A DNA stretch of 41,419 nucleotides from Microcystis elabens FACHB-917 (GCF_014698445.1 NZ_JACJSZ010000029.1:1-41419), one strand, 5' to 3'. Numbered from the stretch's first letter, positions 28,821-36,447 are shown. The notes: generated by a model not told the origin, from the letters alone. Program-made: numbers and translations.

Positions 28821-29030
28821 ATGTTGGACCTGACCTCCAGAAGCTGCCGATCCTGGGCAGACTCCAGCCGGATTGACCATCGCCTGACCCTCACCGCCGC
28901 CGAACGTGTGCTCGCGGCCGAACTTCAGAGCCGCAGCGACGAGAACAGCGCCCTCTCGATGATGGTGAGGTCCATGGCGAGGATGGTACAGGCAGGCAAA
29001 ATGGGTGATAGTCGTTGGAAAGCGACCTGA
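28821..29030 (+). CDS. Possible small protein, weak evidence
   Basis: An ATG-initiated 69-codon frame in the gap between the cyclo-ligase and the CbiL/NikL-like gene. Its second half (LTLTAAERVLAAELQSRSDE and onward) reads as an amphipathic helix with GC-rich third positions, as expected for a host gene, but the first 20 residues look random. The minus strand here is also partly open. No family is recognised. It may be a genuine small protein or only the leader of the next gene. Confidence 0.25.
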   Translation: MLDLTSRSCRSWADSSRIDHRLTLTAAERVLAAELQSRSDENSALSMMVRSMARMVQAGKMGDSRWKAT

Positions 29031-29038
29031 ACGGTTCC

Positions 29039-29527
29039 ATGGCCCGACGTCTCCTGGTTCTGGCGATCGTGGGCGGGGCCGCCGCCCTAGGGCCCCCAGC
29101 GGCACGGGCCCACGGCATCCAGAGCACGCTCGACTACTTTCCGTCGGCCACCGGCGGAGAAATGAAGCTCGAAAGCCACTTTTCCAGCGGCGATCCGGCC
29201 CGCGATGCCACTGTGCGCCTTCTGCCGCCGGATGGGGGTGAAGCCATCGCAATCGGCAGGACCGGTCCCGACGGCCGGCTCGTCTTCACCCTCCCACCCC
29301 AGCTCCAGAACGGCTGGGAGATACAGGTCGATGCGGGACCGGGACACCGGGACTACCTCTCGCCTGACGATGCCAAACGCTCCCCAGCCCCTGCCGGCTT
29401 CACCGGTCAGGCCGCCGGGCAGGTCCGCCGTCTGCACCGCTGGAGTGATCCGCTTCCCTGGGCCCTCACCGGCCTCGCCCTGATCACTGGTCTGGGCATT
29501 GCCGCACATCGTGGGAGCAGGTCCTGA
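29039..29527 (+). CDS. CbiL/NikL-like exported protein with C-terminal anchor
   Basis: A 162-residue envelope protein. The signal peptide (ARRLLVLAIVGGAAALGPPAARA) is cut before HGIQS, leaving a His as the second-site residue of the mature N-terminus. A beta-sandwich-like body (MKLESHFSSGDPARDATVRLL, GRTGPDGRLVFTLP) and a C-terminal transmembrane helix (LPWALTGLALITGLGIAA) follow. This architecture, with an N-terminal His after cleavage, a carboxypeptidase-regulatory-like fold and a C-terminal helix, resembles the CbiL/NikL components of nickel or cobalt ECF transporters. No transporter genes adjoin it, so the metal role is inference. The ATG at 29039 is preferred to a start 8 codons upstream. 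Confidence 0.55.
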   Translation: MARRLLVLAIVGGAAALGPPAARAHGIQSTLDYFPSATGGEMKLESHFSSGDPARDATVRLLPPDGGEAIAIGRTGPDGRLVFTLPPQLQNGWEIQVDAGPGHRDYLSPDDAKRSPAPAGFTGQAAGQVRRLHRWSDPLPWALTGLALITGLGIAAHRGSRS

Positions 29528-29544
29528 ATCGATAGGATCATTTG

Positions 29545-29967
29545 ATGACTTACGGCAGTGCGGCTCTCGATCGTCTGGTGGATCGCCTGAGCAGCACCCA
29601 GGACCCCAAACGCCGCTACGAATTCCTGCTCTGGCTGGCCCGAAAGCTGCCACCTCTGCCGGAGGACTTCCGGCAGGATGCCTTCAAGGTGAAGGGCTGT
29701 GTCTCCCAGGTGTACGTGGTGGGGCAGCTCAGCGGTGGCACCGTGCACTGGCTGGGGGATTCCGACGCCCAGATCACCAAGGGATTGCTGGCCTTGCTGA
29801 TCGAAGGGATGGAGGATCTGACCCCGGAGCAGGTCACGGCGATCGACCCCGCCGTGCTGGCCGCCACTGGGCTGCAGACCAGCCTCACCCCCTCCCGGGC
29901 CAATGGCTTTCTGAACATTTTCCGCATGATGCAGGCTCAGGCAGCACGGCTGGCTCCCGCCGACTGA
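29545..29967 (+). CDS. sufE: SufE, sulfur acceptor for cysteine desulfurase
   Basis: A 140-residue SufE protein that accepts persulfide sulfur from SufS and delivers it to the SufBCD scaffold for iron-sulfur cluster assembly. The active-site Cys is C52 in VKGCVSQVYV; RYEFLLWLARKLPPLPE before it and LTPSRANGFLNIFRMMQAQA after it are typical. The ATG at 29545 is taken; a TTG directly before it is in frame. A bidirectional-looking hairpin follows at 30008-30036. This is the last core gene before the accessory island. Confidence 0.94.
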   Translation: MTYGSAALDRLVDRLSSTQDPKRRYEFLLWLARKLPPLPEDFRQDAFKVKGCVSQVYVVGQLSGGTVHWLGDSDAQITKGLLALLIEGMEDLTPEQVTAIDPAVLAATGLQTSLTPSRANGFLNIFRMMQAQAARLAPAD

Positions 29968-30007
29968 GTACTGAATCCCCCGTCTGGGCCCATCCCCTGG
30001 TTGGCAT

Positions 30008-30036
30008 AAAAAACCCTGCTCTATCGAGCAGGGTTT
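30008..30036 (-). terminator. Terminator of the minus-strand PEP-CTERM gene
   Basis: A perfect 11-bp stem, AAACCCTGCTC (30011-30021) with GAGCAGGGTTT (30026-30036), and a 4-nt loop. On the minus strand the stem is followed by a run of T (30008-30013 read in reverse), giving a canonical intrinsic terminator for the gene at 30076-30816. On the plus strand the T-run is only three, so it would be weaker for sufE. Confidence 0.88.
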
Positions 30037-30075
30037 GGAGCTGCAGTTCAGGTCTGGGGGTGCACCAGGGATGGT

Positions 30076-30816
30076 TCAGGCGGAAGCAGGGACCGACTTG
30101 ACACGCTTGCGCAGACGGCGGGAATAGCCGAAAGCAACTCCAGCACCGAGGATGGGGAGGGGACCGGGGACCTTGTCCACCTCGAGACGCTCCACGTTGA
30201 CCTGGGCGGAATAGGAGCCACCAGTGGGTTGAGTCGTATCGTTAAAGGTGAAGGCACCGGCCACAACCGTTGGATTAGCGCCTGGTAAACCCGAGACGAA
30301 ACCAGTGAGATCAGCGGCGAAGTTTTGTGTCACTTCCACTTGAACAGCTGTTGCACTTTGGGACACCAAGAACTGGACCCCACCAAAGATCCCCACCGTG
30401 ACACCGTTACTGAAGGAGAAGGAAGTGTCGCTATCCAGTGTATAAAGGGCCTGGAATGGACTTACCGGGGCTAGATAGGTAAAGTTTGCTGTGACCGCTG
30501 AGACGGCAATGGGGGCTGAGGGGGGCGCTGAAATGAAAGGAGGAACAAAAATACCGCCAGCTCCGGTCACCAAGCTTATGGGGGCGTCACCGGTGTTGAA
30601 CAGAACGCTGAATGTGTCGAAGGCATCGGTTATGTCCACTTGGCTGGCGAAGTCACCTGTGCCATTGGCCCATTCGAGGTTACCGACCTGAAGAGCGTGA
30701 GCGGAAGGAGCTCCAAAAGCCAGGATGCCAGAAAAGGCAGCGGCTGGAAGGATGGCCCTGAGTGGATCTCTACCTTTACACAGAAAATGGAAGGTGGCAC
30801 CCATAAGAGTGGTCAT
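30076..30816 (-). CDS. Secreted protein with PEP-CTERM-like sorting tag, second copy of tag
   Basis: A 246-residue exported protein. The signal peptide (LRAILPAAAFSGILAFGAPSAHA) is followed by a beta-rich domain with VGNLEWANGTGDFASQVDITDAFDTFSVLF, reminiscent of choice-of-anchor-type adhesin-like domains, unrelated to the body of the protein at 20819. The C-terminus carries the same tag: VDKVPGPLPILGAGVAFGY, then SRRLRKRVK, differing from the other copy in only a few conservative residues. This indicates a shared exosortase-type sorting route. Two starts are possible (30816 or 30804); the first is used. The DNA is less GC-rich than core genes. It opens the accessory island and reads toward sufE. 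Confidence 0.75.
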   Translation of the reverse strand: MTTLMGATFHFLCKGRDPLRAILPAAAFSGILAFGAPSAHALQVGNLEWANGTGDFASQVDITDAFDTFSVLFNTGDAPISLVTGAGGIFVPPFISAPPSAPIAVSAVTANFTYLAPVSPFQALYTLDSDTSFSFSNGVTVGIFGGVQFLVSQSATAVQVEVTQNFAADLTGFVSGLPGANPTVVAGAFTFNDTTQPTGGSYSAQVNVERLEVDKVPGPLPILGAGVAFGYSRRLRKRVKSVPASA

Positions 30817-31044
30817 TCATTACTGAACGTTCAAATTCTAAGGCATGAATGGAACCATAACCGATCTGCTGGAAGCCTGTTAGGGAACCGCAACACCCTG
30901 AGAGGCTGCCAACCAACCATTTCTGGACGACGACTGGCAATCGGGGGGCCTTGCGGCTCGGCCCACTGACAGTCCGGCTTGGGCGGCCATCCGCCTGCCG
31001 TTACCGAATCTCACCTCCAGCTCCGCCTGTCCATGAAGCAGCTA

Positions 31045-31935
31045 ATGCAGTAGCTTAGCAAGTTGGTTGTGGGTGTCAGCCTTGGAGGTATGGGGCCAGC
31101 CATAGGCCACGGGATGCCCGCGACTGTCTTGGGTCCGCTGGCAAGCCGGAGCCGCCCGTTCCTGGAGGCTCACATCCCGTAGGGCATCACCTGCATCCGT
31201 CGCTCCTGCAGCTTTCTCCCCACCAATGCTGTTCTGCAGACCTGGGACGGGCAGGAGGTGCGTTTGTCGCCGGGCACCAGAAGGCATTCGATTCCCTGGC
31301 CGTTGAACCACCACCCCAGCCCAAGGCTCGGAAAGCCCGCAGCGGTCAGCCCACTTTCGTCAGGCAACACCCCCGCAGCAGACAGGCGGGGCGCGTCATC
31401 CACCGCCAGAAGAACTGTTAAAAACCGGCTCCATGTCAGCCTGAGCTGCTCTTGTGCGGATCTGCGATGACCCGGTGGCCGACCGGCTCGAACCAGGCCA
31501 GCTGCCACTCCTTCACAAAATCCTGCCTGTGGGGAGGCACGGGCTTGGGAGGGGCCAAGCGATCCGATCCGAGCAGATTCGTCGCCTGCCCGCAGGTGGT
31601 GATGCCAGCAGCAGCCCCCCGCGTAGCCGAACCGATCTGACGATTGATTCCGCTGATAACCAAGGCGGATGAGCAGGACCTTGCGGAACTCGGCTGGCAG
31701 CTTTTTCAGCAGCTTCCAAGGTTTCAAGACGGATCATGTCACCGGGTTGCTCCGACTGGTTTCGCCGCACCGGCAGAGTGGGGTCGAAGTTGTGCAGCCG
31801 GTTCAGCCCTCGGCGCAACATCAGCCGGGCCAAAACCCAGAACTCCACGGCTTGCTGCAGTTGCTGCCGATCGGGCGTCCGCCATGGCTGATGTCCCGCC
31901 GGTAAGACAACACCAGCGCTTTGAGGGCGGTGCAC
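31045..31935 (-). pseudogene. Degenerate IS481-family transposase
   Basis: Pieces of an IS481-type transposase appear in order in different minus-strand frames: GLNRLHNFDPTLPVRRNQSE and PGDMIRLETLE (about 31830-31715), AWFEPVGHRVIADPHKSSSG (about 31505-31445), TVLLAVDDAPRL, VLPDESGLTAAG and GWWFNGQGIE (about 31420-31280), and a tail resembling YNHxRPHTxLGG (about 31120-31060). Between the first and second parts about 200 bp of unrelated sequence is inserted (about 31510-31710). At least three frame changes and lost DDE residues make it inactive. Terminal inverted repeats were not found. Confidence 0.7.
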
Positions 31936-32077
31936 TCACCGATCCCGTGGTCAGCGACCTGCTGCGGGAGGCTCCTGCCCCCATGGGGATGCTGACCGAT
32001 CAGGAGCTCCCGACGAGGAACTGTTCAGGGGGGGGGCTTCGGGGCAGTTCCGCTATTGACAGACCTCTGAAACCAGC

Positions 32078-32551
32078 TTGGTTCTCAGGCAGAGACTGCC
32101 CGAGATGCTTCCACCACCTGCCATCAGTTATGAGAATAACTGGGAGGCGAGATCGCCAACCGTGAGAACCCTGGTGGGCCAGCTGATCACCAAGCTGGAA
32201 GAGCAGATGGGCCGCAACTCCAGGAACTCCTCAAACCCTCCATCCAGTGACGGCAGCGGTTTTGAGCCCACAGTCATCCCCACGCCAACCGGTCTGCAGA
32301 TGGTGGCCGTGGGTCCTGCAACAGATCCACGGCCGCGGGTCTCTGACGTCTACCTATGCGACCATGAGAATGATATCCTGTCACCGGAGGGAATCTGGGG
32401 CCCGCTGACCAAGACCCGAGAAGCCCTTGACGCGAATGGGAATCTGGTGGTGTCCACACCCGTCACCACCAACCATGGCCGAGGTCCCATGATTAACAGT
32501 TTGGCGGGCATCTACTTTCTCGCCATGGCCCACGGCCCTGTCATAAAGTGA
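32078..32551 (+). pseudogene. IS66 N-terminal fragment joined to unknown sequence
   Basis: One open frame joins two unrelated parts. The stretch 32165-32270 encodes LVGQLITKLEEQMGRNSRNS then SNPPSSDGSGFE, which is the N-terminal coiled coil and Asn/Ser/Pro motif of IS66 transposases. The rest (to 32551) encodes about 95 residues (DPRPRVSDVYLCDHENDILS, VVSTPVTTNHGRGPMINSLA) that I do not recognise and that do not belong to IS66. It may be a fragment of a host gene captured or left behind by rearrangement. Nothing suggests the chimera is expressed. Confidence 0.55.
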
Positions 32552-32680
32552 TCCTCCTGATCGGAGGGAAAGAAGACTGAATTCACCACCAAAACAAAGG
32601 AGTGGCTGGAAGAAATCCAACAACTTTTCAATGTGTCTGTTCGAGGAAGTTCCTGAGATTCATTCTGGATTTTTGAAGGC

Positions 32681-33928
32681 TCAGACCACCCGAAGAATAG
32701 CTCCTGCAGCCGTCAGCCCCGGTCCAAAGACAATCGTGATAATCAGGGTGCCCGAGTGAACGGTGTGATCCGAGAGGATCTCAGCCCACATGTGAGGAGC
32801 GGTCGCCGAGGAGAGGTTGCCACGTTCCAGCAGAATCCTGCGTGACCAGGCCATTCTCTCTTCCGTAACGTTCAGTGCATCCCTGACCTTGTCGAGAATG
32901 CTTGGACCACCCGGATGCACTGCCAGAATAGAATCAGGAAAATCACGGGATTTCACAAGGCCAGCGCGTTCATAGAGGCTGTGAACGAACGTGTTGACAT
33001 GCTGGGCAATCTGGTCGGGGATGGCTTTGTCCAGAATCATGTGCATGCCACTGTGAACAATGCTCCATTGCATCAGATCACTGGTATCAGGGATGATGAA
33101 TTCATGGGCAGCCAACAGTTCATAAGCTCGCAGTGATCCATGGGTCGCACCATCAGGGGACCACATTTTGTAGGCAATGACTCCATCACCAAAGAGACTG
33201 TGGCCAACGATCTGATCAGGGGTTCGTCGGACAGGATCTGCATGGAGGGTGTGGAGTTCTGTGTGCACAATGTCCACAGAGGCTTCCTCCGGCCTGCCCT
33301 GGGCCATGGCGCTGGCTACGAGACCGGAAGCGACACGCAGAGCGGGTACCGAGGCGTGGCAACCCTGGTGGTGCACCTGGGTGATATGGGTGGTGTTCCA
33401 GCCCTGGGAGCTGGCGAGGAGCTGGGGGGCGCTGGGCGACTCGTAAGCGGTGCAGGTGACGTGCAGGAGATTGGAAGGCGGCTGTCTCTGTCCGGCAAAG
33501 AGGTCATCGAAGATCTGCCTTGTGTAGCGCTTGAAGGCTTCACGGCGGCGGCCCCAGCCACCAAGGCTGAGGGGATCCCCAGGATCAAACACCGTCCATT
33601 CTTCGGGAGGCAACAGAAAATCCTCCGTGTAGGTGAATCGACGAGAAAGAAGCTTTGGGCTGCAGCCGTACCGGTCAAACAGTTTGGCGTAATGAGCCCT
33701 TGCGGACTCGATGTTAAAGTGATCTCCTTGGACAACAGCGGCCCGAGCGAAAATGTCGACTAAGAAGCTGAAAAGCCTTTCCTGGGGAATGGCAAAGGGT
33801 GGATCCACGATCCGGAAATTTCCGATCCTGCAAATAGCCGGGACCGATGTACGGCCGGGCTGGAGACTCCGTGCGGGAGAATGGCGAGCCGGTGCAGAGA
33901 CCGAAGCCTTAGAGAGAGTGGAAGTCAT
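32681..33928 (-). CDS. Type III polyketide synthase (chalcone/stilbene synthase-like)
   Basis: A 415-residue ketosynthase-only polyketide synthase that would condense malonyl-CoA onto an acyl-CoA starter. The catalytic triad is complete: Cys190 in VHHQGCHASVPALR, His338 in LAVHPGGPSILDKV, and Asn371 in LERGNLSSATAPHMW. The His-Asn spacing is 33, as in plant chalcone synthase. Further family blocks are DQIVGHSLFGDG and the terminal IVFGPGLTAAGAILRV. The motif around Cys (GCHASV) differs from the usual GCYAG/A. There is an N-terminal extension of about 30 residues, and no Shine-Dalgarno sequence precedes the ATG. No methyltransferase, oxidase or CoA-ligase partner adjoins it; both neighbours are transposon remnants. 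Base composition is lower in GC than core genes, consistent with transfer. The product cannot be predicted. Confidence 0.88.
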   Translation of the reverse strand: MTSTLSKASVSAPARHSPARSLQPGRTSVPAICRIGNFRIVDPPFAIPQERLFSFLVDIFARAAVVQGDHFNIESARAHYAKLFDRYGCSPKLLSRRFTYTEDFLLPPEEWTVFDPGDPLSLGGWGRRREAFKRYTRQIFDDLFAGQRQPPSNLLHVTCTAYESPSAPQLLASSQGWNTTHITQVHHQGCHASVPALRVASGLVASAMAQGRPEEASVDIVHTELHTLHADPVRRTPDQIVGHSLFGDGVIAYKMWSPDGATHGSLRAYELLAAHEFIIPDTSDLMQWSIVHSGMHMILDKAIPDQIAQHVNTFVHSLYERAGLVKSRDFPDSILAVHPGGPSILDKVRDALNVTEERMAWSRRILLERGNLSSATAPHMWAEILSDHTVHSGTLIITIVFGPGLTAAGAILRVV

Positions 33929-34184
33929 GGAGGAGGAAGAATGAAGTTGCTTGAGAAGCCAAGCAATTAGTTAGAGTTGGAATTCTGTGCGCTATGTTGT
34001 TATTTGAGTTTTTTCAAAATGTTACTAATCTTATCAGCGGCCAAGCCAGACGTCAAGTGTGCAGCCATGCCATTGGCACAGGATGATGGCGCGATTGCAC
34101 ATGAAGAAAATGTCCGATCAGTGACCGGGACGGCTTCCATCAGGCTTCTGCCCTGCTGAACCCTTGAAGGCAGCTCGATTCGCG
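33929..34184. other. AT-richer gap upstream of the polyketide synthase
   Basis: This 256-bp gap should hold the polyketide synthase promoter on the minus strand. The part nearest the gene (33940-34040) is the most AT-rich stretch in the island, with several TA-rich hexamers but no pair I would call a -35/-10. Toward 34184 it grades into the beginning of the IS66 remnant. No gene is seen. Confidence 0.4.
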
Positions 34185-34733
34185 GCTTGCAGACCTGCGA
34201 GAGCGAATAGGACGCGGCTCGCGTAACTCCTCCTAGCCGCAAGGATTCTGCGAAGCAGTGGCCGCCTTCCAGGAATAGCCCTGGCAACCGCTGCGCGGAA
34301 GCCCTTCGGGCCAAAAGCCGCCAGTGCGACGCAAGGGGAGAGGCCGTGAACGCGGCGGCCTGCCGGGACATCCTGAATCCGGGCCTGACCTGCTGCCGAT
34401 CGAGGGGATGGATGCGGTGGTGGAGCACCACCCTGATGACTAGCGCCGCAGCCATCGCCGACCGCACCGGGGCCAACGCCGAGTTCGCAGCCCAGCTGCT
34501 GGGCCTGCAGCACCAGCTGTTCGAGCACTGGCACCAATGAAAAGACGCTGCCGGCTGATCCAGTTGGCCTTTGAGCAGACGCTGCGGCGGGCGGTGGAGC
34601 TTGGTTTCCAGACCAGTGAGCGAACGCCGTGGGCCAGGGCGATGCGCACCTTTCAGCAGTTGCTGAGTCAGAAGCGGGCGCCTTGGACCTTCCTGGAACA
34701 CCCCGGAATTGAACCCACCAACAACACCGCTGC
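34185..34733 (+). pseudogene. IS66 transposase remnant with internal deletion
   Basis: The DNA matches the IS66 remnant at 39810-40658 collinearly over about 34185-34435 (shared GCGGAA-CCCTTCGGGC, CCGGGACA, GAGCACCACCC), corresponding to the transposase N-terminal region up to VVEHHPD. A large internal deletion then joins it to C-terminal parts in shifted frames: GANAEFAAQLLGLQHQLFEH and RRCRLIQLAFEQTLRRAVEL, ending TFLEHPGIEPTNNTAA, the catalytic-end motif of IS66 (usually NNxAERALR). The motif stops abruptly at 34733, where group II intron sequence begins. Several stops and frameshifts make it non-functional. Confidence 0.75.
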
Positions 34734-34734
34734 C

Positions 34735-34805
34735 GGGTAGCCCCGGGGAACTTCCCCCCGAGGCCCCCACAGATCCGGACGTGACACTCTCGCGTCATCC
34801 GGCTC
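34735..34805 (-). ncRNA. Group II intron 3' end: domains V and VI
   Basis: On the minus strand, 34805-34772 has the 34-nt form of group II intron domain V: it opens GAGCCGGATG, has a GAGA tetraloop region, and closes CACGTCCGGATC, with the two strands pairing around the usual bulge. Immediately downstream a second stem (CCTCGGGG with CCCCGGGG) and the terminal CTACCC fit domain VI with its branch-point A. The intron 3' end is near 34733-34738, exactly where the IS66 sequence stops. The maturase tail lies just upstream at 34896-35149. The intron's 5' ribozyme domains are not seen, so it cannot splice. Confidence 0.8.
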
Positions 34806-34895
34806 CTGTCATCCAGCCGCAACACCAACACCACGCTAGTGAGCAAAGAGATCCCGCCTCTCATGAGCGATCCTCGTCAGAACTTGCCGGCTGCG

Positions 34896-35149
34896 TCAGA
34901 AACACAGCCATGCGCTCAGGTGCTCATTAAGATAGCCAAATAGCTTGGCCCTCAGTTCAGTTGGATAAAAACGTCCGTAATACTGAATCCAACCCCACAG
35001 GATCGGATTCAGGAGCCGGGCGATCTCCTCCAAAGGCAAATACATCCGCCTACGCAAATGCATTTCCCTAATCCTCTCTCGCATGCGCTTAAGCGCCTGC
35101 GGACTCACCGCTGGGAGGAAGCTCGCGAAGATCTCCCCAAAGCGTTTCC
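34896..35149 (-). pseudogene. Group II intron maturase, C-terminal fragment
   Basis: The minus-strand frame from about 35149 to 34896 reads RKRFGEIFASFLPAVSPQAL, then KRMRERIREMHLRRRM, LEEIARLLNPILWGWIQYYG and LFGYLNEHLSAWLCF-stop. This is the maturase-specific (X/GIIM) domain of intron-encoded reverse transcriptases, with the diagnostic NPxxxGWxxYY motif. The reverse-transcriptase domain is missing: the frame is cut at the left end of the IS630 element at 35150. The expected WLRRKYKR ending is also truncated by a stop. It lies in the correct order and orientation before domain V. Confidence 0.85.
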
Positions 35150-36300
35150 TAGTGTTATGTCCCGCAGATAGCTGCTATAATACGAGACGTAATCGTACAG
35201 CGAGAGTCAATGCCTGTCGGAAGACCGATGCCTCCCTTGAAGCTTTCCGAGGAAGTGCTTCGTCAGCTGCAGAATATCACCAATTCACGTTCAATACCAC
35301 ACTCAATCGTGCAGCGAGCACAGATCGTGCTTGCCTGTGGGGCCGGTGAATCCAACACCGCCATCGCCAAGCGGATGGGTCTGACAGGGATGACGGTCGG
35401 GAAGTGGAGGAAGCGCTATCGAGAGTACGGCATCGAAGGTCTTCACGATGAACTTCGTCCCGGCCGCCCTCGTACCTATGAGGACGACAAGGTAGCCGAA
35501 GTCATCAATTGTGCACTGCAAACGAAACCCAGCGATGGCAGTACTCACTGGAGTGCACGCTCGCTTGCAGCTGAGACAGGAATCTCTAAGAGCACAGTCC
35601 ACCGCTGGCTGAAGATATTTGCCCTCCAGCCCCATCGGCAGAAGAACTTCTAGATCTCGACTGATCCTTTCTTTGTCGAGAAGGTCAGAGATATCGTCGG
35701 CCTCTACCTGAATCCCACTGACGACGCAGTGGTGCTGTGCGTGGACGAGATAACCCAGGTGCAGGCTCTTGATCGCACTCAGCAAGTGCTGCCGATGGGC
35801 CTGGGATACGTGGAGGGAGTCACCCACGACTATATTCGACACGGTACGACCACCTTATTTGCTGCTCTTGACGTGGCAACTGGCGAGGTAGTCACTCAGC
35901 GCAAGCCTCGCCATCGGCATCAAGAATTCCTCGCCTTTCTCAGGGATATTGAGAAATCAGTGCCTACTGAGCTTGACCTGCATTTGATTGTCGATAACTA
36001 GGCCACGCACAAACATCCCAAGGTCAAAGCCTGGCTGGCCCAGCGACCCCGTTTTCATATCCACTTCACCCCAACTTATGCTTCATGGCTGAACCAGGTT
36101 GAACGCTGGTTTGCCCTCATTACAGAACGAGCCATTCGCCGTGGGAGTTTTTCCAGTGTCAAGCAGCTGATCGCCAGGATCGAGCAGTTCGTGGCGGCAT
36201 ATATCAAGAACACAGCTCCATTCACTTGGACGGCCACGGCGGATTCAATCTTGGAAAAGGTTCAGCGTCTCTGCTCTCATATCTCTGGGACAGCACACTA
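35150..36300 (+). mobile_element. IS630-family element with terminal inverted repeats and TA target
   Basis: The left end 35149-35168 begins CTAGTGTTATGTCCC and the right end, read inward, begins CTAGTGTGCTGTCCC; 16 of the first 20 positions agree. Each end is flanked by TA (35150-35151 and 36299-36300), the target IS630/Tc1-mariner elements duplicate. The element is therefore about 1.15 kb and complete in outline. It sits inside the group II intron maturase frame. The right-hand TA also forms part of the transposase TAG stop. The transposase carries two nonsense codons, so it could move only with a helper enzyme. Confidence 0.85.
35176..35181 (+). promoter_or_regulatory. Consensus -10 box of IS630 transposase
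   Basis: A perfect TATAAT lies 34 bp upstream of the transposase start, preceded by a weak -35-like TGTTAT at 17-bp spacing that falls in the left inverted repeat. This is usual for IS elements, where the terminal repeat overlaps the transposase promoter. Confidence 0.55.
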
Positions 36301-36301
36301 G
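35210..36301 (+). pseudogene. IS630-family transposase with two amber codons
   Basis: One frame runs the entire 363-codon length, interrupted only by TAG at 35651-35653 and TAG at 35999-36001. It encodes an N-terminal helix-turn-helix pair (NTAIAKRMGLTGMTVGKWRKRY, PSDGSTHWSARSLAAETGIS) and a DDE domain: VVLCVDEITQVQALDR has the first Asp; LHLIVDN-stop-ATHKHP has the second, with Tyr expected at the stop; and PTYASWLNQVERWF holds the final acid. The C-terminus ISGTAH ends at the inverted repeat. Apart from the two nonsense codons it is undamaged, so decay is recent. A partial relative is at 39604-39822. Confidence 0.88.
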
Positions 36302-36447
36302 GAGCGTGTCGCACGTTTCTCAGCCATGGCAGACCCTCACCCGCCTCCTTTGGGGGAGTTCTGAGCGCTGCTCTCAGCGCCGGACCTGAGCGGCACTGAG
36401 CGGTGGCCCCTCCCTCAACTTGCTGCCAGCGCTGCTCTGTGCGGCGC
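36302..36447. other. Short gap between IS630 and IS3 elements
   Basis: These 146 bp should be the continuation of the group II intron or of whatever lay beside it. On the minus strand the maturase frame stays open across the junction (NVRHAP joins RKRFGEIF when IS630 is removed), but no reverse-transcriptase motif is recognisable. A GTGCGAC, the usual group II intron 5' start, occurs on the minus strand at 36313. The rest contains short GCTCAG repeats. No gene is called. Confidence 0.4.
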
